DNA of 64,000 nt from NCBI GenBank assembly GCA_951217055.1, contig OX578277.1:105036119-105100118 (forward strand). Direction: 5' to 3'. Under the pieces are notes generated by a model. The model was not told the origin of the DNA and ran no database searches. It was given only the letters and a program-made list of their open reading frames with translations. Below, piece after piece: positions 10,619 through 23,607 of this stretch. The position numbers and the translations under genes are program-made. Each line of letters begins with the position of its first letter. Position 1 is the first letter of the stretch. Origin of the DNA: Gerris lacustris. Its lineage: Eukaryota > Arthropoda > Insecta > Hemiptera > Gerridae.

Positions 10619-10945
10619 TTAAAACGCTGGTCTTATATCTTGTAAAATAGACATGTAATATTTATTAAAATCTCTTGAATCAGTTTTAAAATTCATTGTT
10701 TTTTCCTCTAAAGTAATGTGGGCGCTTTCAAGCAATAATCTTTTAAATTTATTATTTTCTGTATTAAGAATTTTAGTCCTTTCAAAATTCATACTGTGTC
10801 CATTATTCAGTCTAATATGTTCAACCAACGCAGTAGTACCTTTATTCAAATTATCAATTTCATCAATATTATAAGTTGTGCAGTCTTTATTATTACTATC
10901 TTTGTTTTTATTTTTATTATTTTTATTTTGAAAAGTTTTTATATT
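10619..10945 (-). pseudogene. Penelope-like element, C-terminal GIY-YIG endonuclease fragment
   Basis: The open frame runs on the minus strand from about 10945 to the TAA at 10619. It has no ATG start, so it is a fragment. Its order is LVEHIRLNNGHSMNFE, then TKIL, NKFKRLLLESAHI and a final asparagine-rich tail. This fits the second half of the GIY-YIG nuclease of Penelope-like retroelements, where a His-x(5)-GH segment, a TKIL-like strand and a K-R-x3-E helix with the catalytic glutamate are typical. The N-terminal GIY-YIG strands and the reverse transcriptase are missing. The upstream segment is rich in Asn and Lys. I infer the family from pattern only. Copy B: 24680-25006. Confidence 0.6.
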
Positions 10946-11427
10946 CGCCTTATTATTAATTAAATTTAAATTAAAAAAAATAATCTTAAAATTTGTTATA
11001 TTTTATCTATAATAGTTGACTAAAGAACTTTTTCTAAAATGTTAAATTATATCTAAAAATTTAAATAAAATCAGACAACATTTGGAGTTAAAACATCAAT
11101 AGCTGATGTATATTCATTTGATTGAAACTAAAATTCACCAACAGAATAATTTTTTTTTTTTTTAAATAAAAATATTGGTTATATAAAAATAGAAATATAT
11201 GGTTAGAAATATGGCAGTTTCAATAGGGAAAAAGGTAGAAAAACTTTTACGATCCTAAGCCAAATATTCTTTTGACCTAATAATATCTCTTACTGAAATA
11301 TACCAAGCCTTGACTGAAACCCGTGAAACTATTTCAAACACACCTGTCTTCTTGTTTCTTTTATCAATGGACCAAATAAAACAAATAAATAACCATTAAC
11401 AAGACAAATCTAGAGCAGGTTTTACTT

Positions 11428-11430
<3 letters not shown>
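10946..11430. other. AT-rich stretch, nothing identified
   Basis: AT-rich sequence with a T run at about 11151-11162. No element ends or coding frame. Copy B: 25007-25492. Confidence 0.5.

Positions 11431-11505
<75 letters not shown>
11431..11505. repeat. (AT)n microsatellite
   Basis: A pure AT run of about 75 bases. In copy B (about 25493-25556) it is about ten bases shorter. Nothing is recognised in 11506-11780. Confidence 0.95.
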
Positions 11506-11508
<3 letters not shown>

Positions 11509-11780
11509 AGAGAGTCTTACGTGTAAAGAAAGCAATCTAACACGAGTCACACATGCTTATGTTTTACAGTTGTTAATTTATCATTTCCCCACTAGAGTGC
11601 TTTGACCATTTTTCATTTAATAAAAAAATTAAAATATAATATTAAGCTGTGAGATAAGAATCTATATGCATATTTAGATATTTGTAATTAATTAGGTTAC
11701 ATTAAACAACTAAAACAAAATTATAAATATACAGTATACAGTGTATCCCAAGATAGTGTATCCGAAAGAAAAATTGTTTA

Positions 11781-12150
11781 AGAAAAATGGTGGGGGTCTT
11801 AACAGGTCATTGTCAACTAAATAGACATCTGGCACTATTAAAGATTGAAGAGGATCCCACATGTCCAGTGTGTGGCGAAGAAGAGGAAACAGCCTAACAC
11901 CTGGTGGGAGCTTGCGAAGGACATGGGAGACTACGCTTTCACACCTTAGGATCACGGATTATCAAAGAGGAGGAACTTGTCACACTTAAGTGACAGGATA
12001 TCCTCTCCTTTATCACCCAAACTAGGAGACTTGAGGGTAAGACTTAGGTGGTTCGATGGGCGTGAAAAACCAGGGGTTGGCAAAAAGGACCCAAGTGCAG
12101 TTTAGTTGCCAGGCTTGGCCTTCCCGCCCCCTTACTACTAGATACAACTA
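11781..12150 (+). pseudogene. Jockey-like LINE, 3' end with C-terminal zinc motif (remnant)
   Basis: From 11781 one frame reads KMVGVLTGHCQLNRHL, then CPVCGEEEETA-stop-HLVGACEG and RLRFHTLGSRIIKEEEL, with a second stop and then LSFI. The TGHC-LN-HL and CPxCGEEEET-x2-HL-x2-C patterns are the C-terminal end of Jockey/LOA-type LINE proteins. The two in-frame stops and the missing upstream domains make it a dead, 5'-truncated copy. The homology begins exactly where copy A of the tandem duplication ends, so the duplication junction cuts this LINE. 12051-12150 looks like its 3' UTR. It is not repeated at the end of copy B. Confidence 0.75.
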
Positions 12151-12218
12151 CCATTTGTAGGTCACTTAACAATTTTTTAAGTTCATTCACTGCCTAAAAA
12201 ATTCAAGTGATTGATAAA

Positions 12219-12932
12219 ATTACAAGATAAAAAGAACTTTTTATATACTACGTTTTTTAAATTTTCTGTTGAATTATATGTATTGTTGATAATATAATTG
12301 CCATTGTTAAATATGTTAATATATACGTATGTTAGTAAAACAAAATACGTAGTTCCAAATTTATTTACTTCACATAATAATGACAACCATCTACAGTGCT
12401 GATCTTAAATCTATAAAAGAAGGACAAATCTTTGTTCAACGGATCTCACCAACGCCGAATCTAAACCGTGCCATTGATATGCCCCTGTGTAGGGACAAAG
12501 AGAAGAAAAATGTGTTCAAGTAAAGAAGTACAGATACAAAAAAATTAAACCTATACCTAGGACATAAGTGTAAACAAACATGAGTGTCACAAGACAATTA
12601 ATTTACTTTTTTATTTACTCTTCGCTGTCATTCAATGTTTACCTCTAAAAAAAATCACAAATTTGAAACCCGTCAAAATGAAGATTGTAAATACTATGGG
12701 ATATGTCATAACAAATAAAATAACTTGCGGATTTTTTCCGAACTAACTTTCCATACAGAAAATTTGCTAAAAACTAATTAAATTCTGCTGAAAGATGGCT
12801 AAAAGTATTAAAATAATGCGTTGTCATCGTGTTCTGAGCTATTCTTAAAGTTTTAAATGTCTAGCTACTCGGGAAGTTAGTTAAAAATCAAACAACAAAC
12901 AAACAAGAAAGCAAACTAATAAAAACGTAGTA
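12219..12932 (-). mobile_element. R1 element
   Basis: This is a nearly full R1 copy in reverse orientation. It starts ACAAGATAAAAAGAACTTTT and ends ...AATAAAAACGTAGTA. It has a short extra block around 12487-12630 compared with the copies at 3822 and 37415; the copy at 48459-49159 shares that block. Confidence 0.75.
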
Positions 12933-13489
12933 AAAAACTGAAAGTGCAATAATTGTTTTAGTTGTCAGCAATTGCAGAACAATATTTCCAATCTTCCATC
13001 GACAAATTTAAATTCCTTTTCAGAGAATGAACATAATTTTGGAACGATGGATAGGATTTACGTCTGTTGAAAGCCCTTGTCCCATGTGACTAACAACGAT
13101 CGTGTGGGCTTGAGCTTCATTCAGCTTACAAATCCAAGGCTAATGGTTAATGTATGGGACTTTGAGTGAAGGGTTAGGGAGAGGGACCCGGTCCCAATCA
13201 CTCGGGGTTCAGTGAATGGAAATTGAGGCTTGGCCAGTGAACAGCTTAGGGAGCTCTATTCTCGTAGCCAATCAATATTAATAGACTCTTAACAGAATTC
13301 TTGTAGCTCGGAAATTTGAAACAGATTGGATACTAAAGGAGAAAATTGTTGAACTTTTTTTTTGACAAAACAGAAAATTGCATTTGAGACACTAGCATTT
13401 TACAAAAATAAAAAGTATAATTTGAAAAAGAAGAAAATATCGTAGATACCTTAAATAGTTTAGTTATTTTTGGAGGAATTCGATTATAA
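12933..13489. other. Unassigned sequence
   Basis: Moderately AT-rich sequence. 13050-13270 is less AT-rich and looks like a worn repeat, but I recognise no family. No coding frame is supported. Confidence 0.45.
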
Positions 13490-14200
13490 AATAAACAGGT
13501 CAAGTGTGTGCTAGTCAGCACACAGCGAGGGTCCGTAGGCCACACTGTATAGTTTAAGTAGTACCCTATTGATGGTGTTTTTTAAAATGCTAAAAAGCTT
13601 ACTTTGAACTATCCTATGGGACTGATATTCTCAAAACACATAAACAAACTTCTGATAAAGTATTTTTTTGCCACTGAACCGGACTACAACCATATAAATA
13701 CATCGAAAAAACCATCGTCATAAAACAACGTATTTTGTCAATAAAAAATTAAATACATTTTTTTTCAAAATTTCCACAAAGTGGTATCTTTACTTTTGGT
13801 CGAAGAATGTTCAGGATTTTTTGCACTTCACATAAGCGAGATAGAAGGGGGAGACACGTTTCACAACCACTTCAAACTTGCCTACGCTCGCCCTATCAAA
13901 GTTATAACCAAAGAATTATATATTTTTGTAATCAGCTCGACGTACCCTTTCATATGATACCCCTCACGGTGTCGAAAAAAAATTAAAAAAATTTAACCCT
14001 TAAGTTTTTTTACCCTAATTTTTAATTTTTTTTTTTTTTAAGTCGCTATATTTTTAAAATATGTGGGTAGGTACAAGATACATACATGCCAAATTTCAAA
14101 GTGATCGGACAAAAGGTGTAGCCGTGAGAGCAGGTGAGAGGACGGACGGACAGACACACGCAGGAAAATATAAGGGTCCTTCGTTTTGCCTACGGACCCT
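13490..14200. mobile_element. R0 terminal-inverted-repeat element
   Basis: AGGGTCCGTAGGC (13528-13540) and GCCTACGGACCCT (14188-14200) are perfect inverted ends of a 673-bp unit. Just outside the left end, GTGTGCT-AGTC-AGCACAC (about 13505-13522) is a hairpin. That hairpin and the following bases to 13490 are also present in the copy at 42947-43672, so the mobile unit may start farther out than the inverted repeat. At the right end AGGGTCC...GGACCCT forms a second hairpin. No transposase. Since it spans 14057, it contains the point matching window base 1. Confidence 0.75.
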
Positions 14201-14320
14201 AATTATACATTTATTTGAATCAGAAAATTTTTATTTGCAGCATTTTATCAAGAATGTTTATTTTTATAATTTTTTTTTTTTTTTTAATATATTTTCTAAG
14301 ACATATATAAAATTGAACTA

Positions 14321-14996
14321 GAATTGCACTATAGTTTTAAGTATAGTATAACCATAAACTATAATTAAATAATACTATAGTTTCTACTAAAGCTAAATTA
14401 TAATAGCACTATAGAGTTAAACTACTATTGCACTATAGTCTATTGTGTAGTTTAACTTACATTAGCATTATAGTCTTTACTATAGTAAATCTACAAAAGC
14501 ACTAATGTCTTTAGTACAGTTAAACTAAAGTAGCACTATTGTTCTTTAATTATCTTTTCCGTGCAGACGCCTGCAGCCTAAAGTACTGTGCCAATTTTGA
14601 CGAAATGTATGCCAATGTTCAGATAAATCATACCCCAAGGGGAGATCGAGAAATGAATTTTAGCACCAAATTTTGGGGTGCTAACCCCCAAAAAATATGA
14701 AAAAACGTTTAAAAAAAAAATTACGAAAACGTTTCCGATGATTTTGATTAAAATATGTTAAGATGTTGTCCATTTAAATACAGATCTAACAATTTTGGCT
14801 GTTTTCCAAGGAAAAATCCAGTGCCTGAGAAAATATCTTTAAACGTGGACGGAGAGTGGCTGGGTTCGATTCCCCGCCGAGGAGAAGTTATTTTTTTGAT
14901 AAATTTTAATAAAATCAATAATTAAATGTACCGACGAAAACTAATTAATTGAAAACACTGGGCTAAGTAATTATGAACTCGTATATGAGTTTGTCT
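14321..14996 (+). repeat. Copy B of the GCACTATAG minisatellite and SINE fragment R8
   Basis: This equals 265-495 and 660-940 with offset 14056. I noticed no substitution. The B-box GGGTTCGATTCCCC is at about 14863-14876. Confidence 0.7.
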
Positions 14997-15411
14997 GAGT
15001 TGTCTCGAACCGATTCTTTATATTGTAGGTTGTAATTTTAGTAAATAATGATGTACAGCAGTCATTCAATTGACCAAAGTTACTTTTATAATAGAAATAA
15101 TAAAATATAATAGAAAATTCACAATATAAAATTAATATATTAATTTAATGAAAGGAATTTTCTGATAAAAAGGCTCACTAATAATTCCTAAAACTTTTAC
15201 ACGATTGTGCCATTTATTAATTTTGTTTTCCTAAATGTAATATTAGTACATTGCAAGAGTAAATATTCATATTATGTCACATAACACCGAGGACGCGTTA
15301 TAAATAATATATTATAATGTATATATTTGGTTTCCAGCTGTCGTATCCACTGACATATTTCAATTTCCAGTTGAGAGGAAAAATGCTTACCATACACGCA
15401 AATAAATGAAC

Positions 15412-15414
<3 letters not shown>

Positions 15415-15496
<82 letters not shown>
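15415..15496. repeat. (AT)n microsatellite, copy B
   Basis: Equivalent of 1357-1439. 14997-15414 and 15497-15973 hold nothing recognisable. Confidence 0.95.
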
Positions 15497-15503
<7 letters not shown>

Positions 15504-15973
15504 CATTTTGACAAGATGAGGGTTTTAAAACGTGGGTTTGCTATTATATTCAGAAGTATTGGAAGGTGAAAAGGACAAGATCTTAGTATTATGTGCCATA
15601 TTTTTGCCAGCATTATGTGAATATTTTTTTCAAACATTTCATATTGTAAGATCCAGAAAAACTGTTTAAGAAAACTCACTCTAAATTGGAAATTTTTTGC
15701 TATATTTCCCTTCAATATGATTGAACTGTAACAGATATCTCTTCAAAAAACCATATAAGTAAGAGAAAATTTAAAATTTTACCGATAATTTTCAATTGAT
15801 TTTATAATAGACTTACGTCACCCACCTAAACTGAGACTTTAAAGACTCAAAAAGAAAGAAAATTATAATTATAGACTGGTTAATTTAGTGGATACTTTTA
15901 GAATAATAAAAATAAAAATATAAAGAAGGTAAAATTGTTCAAGATTATGCTGGTTGTTTTTATTGTTACAAAT

Positions 15974-16487
15974 ATTCCAGGAGATAGCGTGCAAAATAGA
16001 GACTGACTAATATCAAGCTAGAATTTTGTGCATAAGTAAATCATTTGGTGTCTTTTAGGAATATGTGGTCGGCTAAGTTCGTCTGCGGGACATCTTGGCA
16101 CAAGGCATTAGAAAAAAATAAACCGGTGGAAAGCAATGTCCCGCCTTTTATGGTGGACAATGTGATTTTTCATGATCCTCAGTACGAAATTAGTAGACCA
16201 AAAATCAAATTAATGATAGTTTGTCACTTGATAGGTTAGTTAGTCAAATATTACTCCAAATAAAAGAGATCACCTATTAGGAGACAAATTACCATCAACT
16301 TGATTTTTTGTCTACTAACAAAATTAGTTGTCTGAATCAGGAAAATCGCATTGCCCACCAAAAAGGGCGTAACATGGCCGCTCTCCACCGGTTTGTTTTT
16401 TTCAAATGTCTATTGCCAAGCTATGTCCCGCAAACGAGCTTAGCCGATCACATATTCTTAAAAGGCAACAAAGAGTCTTAACGCTCT
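15974..16487. mobile_element. R3a foldback element, copy B
   Basis: Duplicate of 1917-2430 at offset 14057. Confidence 0.8.
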
Positions 16488-17090
16488 AGGATTCGAAACT
16501 TCAACCTCCTGTCCCAGCAGCCGCTTCATGGCCTCTACTTTGGCTTATCATGCCATTTTATACTCAACAATTTATTTAAGCTTTGTTTATATAAGCATGA
16601 GTTTATTAAAGTCCCATTTAGAGTTTAAATTAAATGAAAAATAAAGTTTAAGTTTATTCTTATGTCCTTCAGTATATTTTAAGCGTTGAAAGTTTCAATA
16701 ATTTTTTAAACTTAATTCTCGCTCCATTTAACTTATAAAATTCAAATAAACTTGAAACTCTGAAAACTTCGGCTAATTTTATATGTTTCCACTTTTCTTA
16801 TATAATTTAAAAAAATATAATCATGATAAAAAAAACTTTATCTCTAAATTTTATAATATTTATGTTATTTTTTATCATTATTTCTTATAATTTAAAAAAA
16901 AAATAATAAAAAAATGATATAATTATTAAAAATCATATTATTATACAAAAATAGTAAAAAATATTTAAAATAGTAAAAGTAATTTTCATTTAATTACGAT
17001 AGTGGAAATTATTCATTGTCTGTACCAGAGATTGAAATATCATTTAATATTATTAAAAAAATAAAATAAAAAGAGAGATAACAATTAATT

Positions 17091-17527
17091 TGCTGCCGGG
17101 AATCGAACCGGTACTCCTGGGTTTACACTTCCCGTAGAACATTCTAATTAACTAATTAATAATATTATTACAGAAGAAGGAATAAAAAACAGCTTTGCCA
17201 CCAGGAATCGAACAGGTTTACACTCCACATTGAATATAGTGGTTAACTGGTGGATTATATCATATAAGAAGAAGGGAGAAAAACATATTAAAATTACTTT
17301 TCTACCAGAAATCGAACCGGTTTACACTCCACATTGGACATAGTGGTTAACTGGTGGATTAATTCTTATATGAAGAAGGGAGAAAAACATATTAAAATTA
17401 CTTTGCCACTGGAAATCGAATCGGTGCTCCCGAGTTTACACACCCCATTGAACAGAACATATTGGTTAACTAATTAATAATACCATTAAAAAAGAAGGAA
17501 GAAAAACAGATAAAAATTATTTTGCTA
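17091..17527 (-). repeat. 104-bp tRNA-like tandem array, copy B
   Basis: Duplicate of 3034-3470; all four AATCGAA cores are kept. Confidence 0.7.
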
Positions 17528-18863
17528 AAAAAAAATTAAAAGTAAATAACTATTTGTACTTAGAGGAATTAAGGCAAAATTAAAAGAAAAACATTTTTTT
17601 ACCATTGAAGCGAGCGTCTTGCAATAAATATTATGTATTGAATATTGAGAAAATAGTTAATCATGAAGAGTTTATAGTTAAGAGGGTGGTTGTAGTGGTT
17701 GCATAGGGAACAGTCCTGTTACCTACCTACCCTTCCTCAGTTTAAAATATATCACTTTACTACGCAAATTCTTCTGCTTGTATCAGGTTGCACTATAGAC
17801 AATGTGTATTAAGTTTTATTAAAATCGTTACGTTAAAACTTAACATATCGGTAGAAACGTTGTTTTCTCTATTTTTATTACTACGTTTTTATTAGCTTGC
17901 ATTTTTGTTTGTTTGTCCGGTACAAATCTGGCAATCGATTTCTAACTAACTTCACAAATAACTAGACATTTGAAACTTTTAGCATAGCTCAGAACACGAT
18001 GACAATGCATTATTTTAATACTTTTAGCCATCTTTCAGCAGAATTTAATTAGTTTTTAGCAAATTTTGCTGTGCGGAAAGTTAGTTCGGAAAAAATCCGC
18101 GAATTATTTTATTTGATTTACCATATCCAATATTTACGCAAATCTTCATTTTGACGGGTCTCAAATTTGTGATAGATAAACATTGAATGACAGCAAAACA
18201 GGAAATATCGATTATATTATTTCAAATATATCGATGGCATGCTTTAGATTTGGTTTAGGGGAGATCCTTTGTACAAAGATTTATTTTTTTATAGGTTTAA
18301 GATCAGCTCTCTGGATGGTTGTCATTTATGTGAAGTAAATAAATTCGGAACTATTTCTTTTCACTAACATTATATATTATATAACAATAACAATTATATT
18401 ATCAAATTATCATCATTACATATGATTCAACAGAAAATTTAAAAACGTAGCATATAAAAAGTTCTTTTTATCTTGAAATTATTAAACGTTTAGGTCCGCT
18501 TTAATAAATTTAGCGATCTTTATCACTTCACAGCAGTGTCGGTGTTGTTATTACTAAAACCATTTATTCAAAAATGTTGTTTGTCTCATTGAATAAATGA
18601 AGTTAGAATTTTTTCCCGACCTAAAATTTTACATTGGAAGGTTTACGTTTACGCGAGCGTGGCGCGCAAACGCTTGGGCGGATAACGCTGTCCAACAATG
18701 CTGTCCTGGACAATGGTAAAATGAACATGTGCACTAAATCGGTCATCTATTTGTTAAGCTATCATCATCGATAGATTTTGTGACGGCCGTATTTTTCGGA
18801 TTCAGTCCCGGGCTCCAAACGCTGGCGCTGTAACGTACCATAAGGAACTTCGTTCCAAAACAA
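17527..18863 (+). mobile_element. R2 interrupted by R1, copy B
   Basis: Duplicate of 3470-4806 with R1 at 17879-18487. The nested insertion therefore predates the tandem duplication. Confidence 0.75.
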
Positions 18864-19282
18864 AATTCTGAGTCTAGCATTTGCCATATATATATTTTGC
18901 TTCCGAGCTTACCGAAGTTCCAGAAGCATTTTTGATAATTCTGAACAACGTATATTATTTATGTCTCCGACTTTTAAGATCCTAAAACAAAAAAAAATGT
19001 GAATACCACTATTTTGCAAATTGCGCATGAGCATATTAAAATTGTATCTTCTCTATATTTTTTGCTATGTACGAGTCAAAAAGTTACGCCAGTATTTCAT
19101 ATTTTTAACTTTTTAGCCTAAACGGTTCTGGAGATATGGACCAAAGAGCGAAAGACGGGCAGACACACAGACACACTCCTAAATTATTAGGACACGAAAA
19201 TCGCGTGAAACCCACACTACAATTTGATCTAATTTGGCATAAATACTCATAAAAAACGTATCTCTGTGCCAAATTAAGACAT

Positions 19283-19676
19283 ATTATTAGGGAGAAATTT
19301 GGGGGGGGGGGGGGGTGCTCCTCTAAAATTCTATGAATTGCGTTACAAAATTTATTTTTCTAAAACGATTTCGACGGTTTTAATTTTGAAAAGTCCCAAA
19401 TTTAGTCCTCAAAAATAATAATGTATCGTTATAATTGTTGCCCCCCCCCCCCCCCGCCCCCCCCTCTCCCCCCCCCCCCCCCCAAAAAAAAAATATAACT
19501 AGTTCAGGATATTTATGAAAATAAGCATGATTCAGATGAAAATTGGAAACACAATGTAAACAATCAGCTGTTGACCATTTTTCTAGACATGTTGAATAAT
19601 ACATAAATTAAATTAGATATTATTGGATTTAAATTCTTTAACAATATGTGACTGGGAGAGGGGGGGGGGGGGGGGT
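19283..19676. repeat. Poly-G/poly-C tracts, copy B
   Basis: Equivalent of 5226-5640 with shorter tracts (first tract G15 instead of G21). Confidence 0.9.
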
Positions 19677-20417
19677 AAATCCACTTTTATTTCAACATTT
19701 ATTTCTACTTTTATTAAACTTTAATCCCTTAGTGGAACTCGGGAAAATTCTCAGGTAGAATTTTTTATTATTCTATTAGAAAAAAAACAAAGCTTTATAT
19801 TTTATCTTATTTATTTATTTTTATTTGTATTTGGTGTGTTCAAAAACATCTGTTTTCACACATTTTATTTTCATTTTCAAAAACAAATAAAAATTGAAGT
19901 TTTTTTAAAAAAATAAAAAATAAATTAAAACCATTTCTTTTTCAAATTCTTTTTGAGAATAAAAGAAAGCTTTTGTCGTTTTTTTTAAAAAATATATTAT
20001 CTTTTTACATTCCTTTATTTTTACCTTTTTTAAATTTGTTATATGTGTCCTTTGTTTAGTCTTTATACAGACGCGTGGTACCTAAACATCGTGGGATGGT
20101 TTACATGAAATTTCCTAAATAATAAGTTCAAAAAAAACCATACCTTTACCTTGAGGTCAAATAGAGAAATATATTTTGGCTCTAACTTTAAAGATCATTT
20201 TAAAACTAAAACTCCGAAAAAGGTGTCAAAAGCATTTCTCGACAACGTTTCCTCCGATATTGATCCGATTTAAATTATTCTATTTAAAGAAGAATTATAA
20301 GATATTATAATTCTATAACTATTATTGATATTATAAGTCGATTACTCGGATCAAATCTAATTATTTAGATATTTATGAAAATAAATCTGATTAACTGATA
20401 ATTAAAAATAAAACAAA

Positions 20418-21496
20418 TAGTCCAGGAGATAGCGTGCAAAAAAGTTCCTCACTAATATCAAGCTAGAATTTTGTATATAAACTGACCTACTTACTTGGGA
20501 ACTTGGTTCGCCAAACTCGGTTCGGTGAACCAAATTCGTTGGGTCCGCTCTCTACACACAGTAGAAAGGGTACACGAACAAAGGTTCGTCCTAAACGTCA
20601 GTTTCCCTCTGAACGTGGCGTGAAAATGAGCTGAAAACACAGCGATAAAAAACAACAAAAAATAAACGTTAAAACCACAGTGTTAAAAACAAAGTTCAAA
20701 AACTGAATTAAAAGAAACAGCATTAGAAAAACACAAGAAAAAAAACCAGCGTTAAAAACCAGCGTTAAAAAACAACGTTAAAAATAGCTTTAAAATAAAA
20801 ACATAAGAAAGCTTTAAAAACACAGTGTTAAAAACCGAGTTAAAAGAAACAGCTTTAGAAAAACACAGGAAAAGAAAAACGTTAAAAGAAACAAACGAGG
20901 TGTAGAATGTGGCGTCTCCTTTGATAAAATTACTAAAATGATTCGTGACCTTTGCGCTCTGCCGGCGAACCGAACAAATGTTTTCCAACCCGATGAAAGA
21001 CCAAGTTCGTCACGAACTTCGTTCATTAACCTCTACACACATGGGAACTTGGTTCTTGCGAACCAAGTTCCCATCAAGTAAATAAATCTTTTGGTGCCTT
21101 TTAAGAATATGTGGTCGGCTAAGTTCGTCCGTGGGTCATAGCTTGGCAATAGGCATTTGAAAAAAACAAACCGGTGGAAAGTGGCCATGTAGGTGACCTC
21201 TTTGATTTGGAGAAATATTTGAGTAGCTAACTAACCTATTAAGTGACAAACTACCATCCACTTGATTATTGATCTACTAAGTTCGTACTCAGGATCATGA
21301 AAATCACATTGCCCACCAAAAAGGGCGGGACATGGCCGCTCTCCACCGGTTTGTTTTGCTAATGCCTATTGCCAAGCTATGTCCCGTATAACTTAGCCGA
21401 CCACATATTCTTAAAAGGCACCAAAAGATTTACTTATACACAAAATTCTAGCTCGATGTTAGTCAGACACTTTTTTGCACGCTATCTCCTGGACTA
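20418..21496. mobile_element. R3b foldback with R4 inside, copy B
   Basis: Duplicate of 6373-7451 at offset 14045. R4 lies at 20494-21075. Confidence 0.85.
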
Positions 21497-21574
21497 AAAT
21501 AATCACTTTTTAATAAATTTTTAAAGTAAAATTTTAATAATAATTAAAATTAAAATGAGATATTATTTAATTTA

Positions 21575-21916
21575 AAAGGAATGGAAAGAAGTATGATAGG
21601 GATAACAAGAAGAGAAAGGAAGAGCAATAGATGGATAGCTAGCCAAACAGGGATTGAAGATATAGGAAGGACAGTACTCTCTAGGAAATGGACGTGAGCA
21701 GGTCATATAGTCAGGACAAGAGACGATAGATGGGCAAAAAATATATTAGACTGGTGGCCTTTGGAAGGTAAAAGAAAAATAGGAAGACCGATTAGAAAAT
21801 GGGACCAGGAGATGAGAACAACTTGCGGAGGGGTAACTTGGAAAAGGGTGGCGGAGGATAGAAGGATGTGGAAGAGGATGGGTGTAATCTTTAACGAGGA
21901 ATGGTTATCAAAATAA
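21575..21916 (+). pseudogene. RTE-like LINE end, copy B
   Basis: Duplicate of 7530-7871 with the same in-frame TGA. The stop therefore arose before the duplication, or the two copies are one locus assembled twice. Confidence 0.8.
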
Positions 21917-22434
21917 CAAATATATATTATAATATGTATATAATACATATATGATATATATATAATATATTATTAAATTTCAAAATTAAATTATGAATGT
22001 GCATCACTGCACAATTCCCCCTTTTATGGGAACCACAGCGCTCTGCTGATTTGAAATCATCAGTAAAACTGAATATAAAGTTTATTAAAAGTATGTATTT
22101 CATTTTGTATTTAAATAAATGGTATTTTTATTTTTTTATTTTATTTATTATTTAATTTAAATTCAGTATCAATATGTTATGAGAAAGTTGTTTTGCGAGT
22201 TTGTCGAACTGAATCTTGTTATTATTGCTAGAACATCAAAAATGTGTATTTCAAATTGCAAGAAATATAGTAAATACTTTGAAAAATAAATTTAAATGAA
22301 GCATTAGTAACGCGTGATTCGTTCTACTTGGCAGTGGGTGTTTTCGTTCAGCAGTTAATGGAGTGAAAGCCATTCATCCAACAGCTGTAGACATTTTTTT
22401 CTCTCATTCCCTATTTTTAGCGGATTGTAGATCC

Positions 22435-22745
22435 TCCTCGAAACCATAATGCCGAGGAAGATGATAAAAATTTAATGTGCGCCAGCGCAATCCGCACAAA
22501 TATGGTAAACATTTTTTTTTAAATTTTGCAGTGAATATCAAATGAAAGCTCCTGATGAGTGGGTTACAAATATACAATATGCATAATATGCATATGCATT
22601 TTTAAATTTTGCATTCCTTATTGGTTTTATGAGTTAAAGTATACCCCAAAAAATCCCCCCTCCTAACCAACATATAACGGCATAGATTTTAGAAATAATT
22701 TATGCAAATACCTTATTATTACAAAAAGGGCGATACAATTTTTCT
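22435..22745 (+). repeat. R6 repeat, copy B
   Basis: Duplicate of 8390-8700. Confidence 0.6.
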
Positions 22746-23080
22746 GTAACCTTATTGTCATTATCGACAAAAACATTGTGACCCCGGAGGGATCGAAGCA
22801 GGGACCCTTTTATTTTGTGTTTGTTTTTTTGAGCCTTCTCCCTAATTTGTTTATTTTTTATTTTTTTTAAGTGAAACTTCTTTAGCCGCGGTAGAGTAAA
22901 TTTGCTTGGATGAAATTGACATTGGGAAACGAAGTTCGCGTTTCGAGACTCATCCAAGTGAAACATTTTTGATGTGAAATTAACGAAATTGTAAGTTTTT
23001 TTTTTAGACTCGCCTGTGATAGATATTTTAATCGACTGCCGACTTAGGCCGGCAGTTGATTTACCCGTAAAAAAATCTTC

Positions 23081-23155
23081 CCTCTGGACGAGTCTCGAAC
23101 CCCCGAACCCTGGATTAAGAGTCTCACTTGCTAATCACTATACCACGCGAGTAGT
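23081..23155 (-). pseudogene. tRNA-Lys(CUU)-like relic, copy B
   Basis: Duplicate of 9036-9110. Confidence 0.6.
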
Positions 23156-23470
23156 TGATTTATTCTGTAAACAAAATTGGTATATAAGGGTATTATTATA
23201 TAAATTTAACGATTAATATATAATGTTGTTTTCATGTTTTTCTTCATTATTTACTAACATTTTATGAAAATATCTTATTAACTGAAATATGTTTTCTTTG
23301 AGAAGTTATCTGACAGTGGCGGCAATGTAAAGTCTTGTTTATAAATATGTATAAAGTGCTATTTGATACACATATTTCATATGTGTATTCTGTTTCTAGA
23401 ACTTAAGTTTCACTTCTAATGTGTAAGTCTCACACATGTTTTTTGTCATATAGAGCGGGATGGAAAAAAC

Positions 23471-23607
<137 letters not shown>

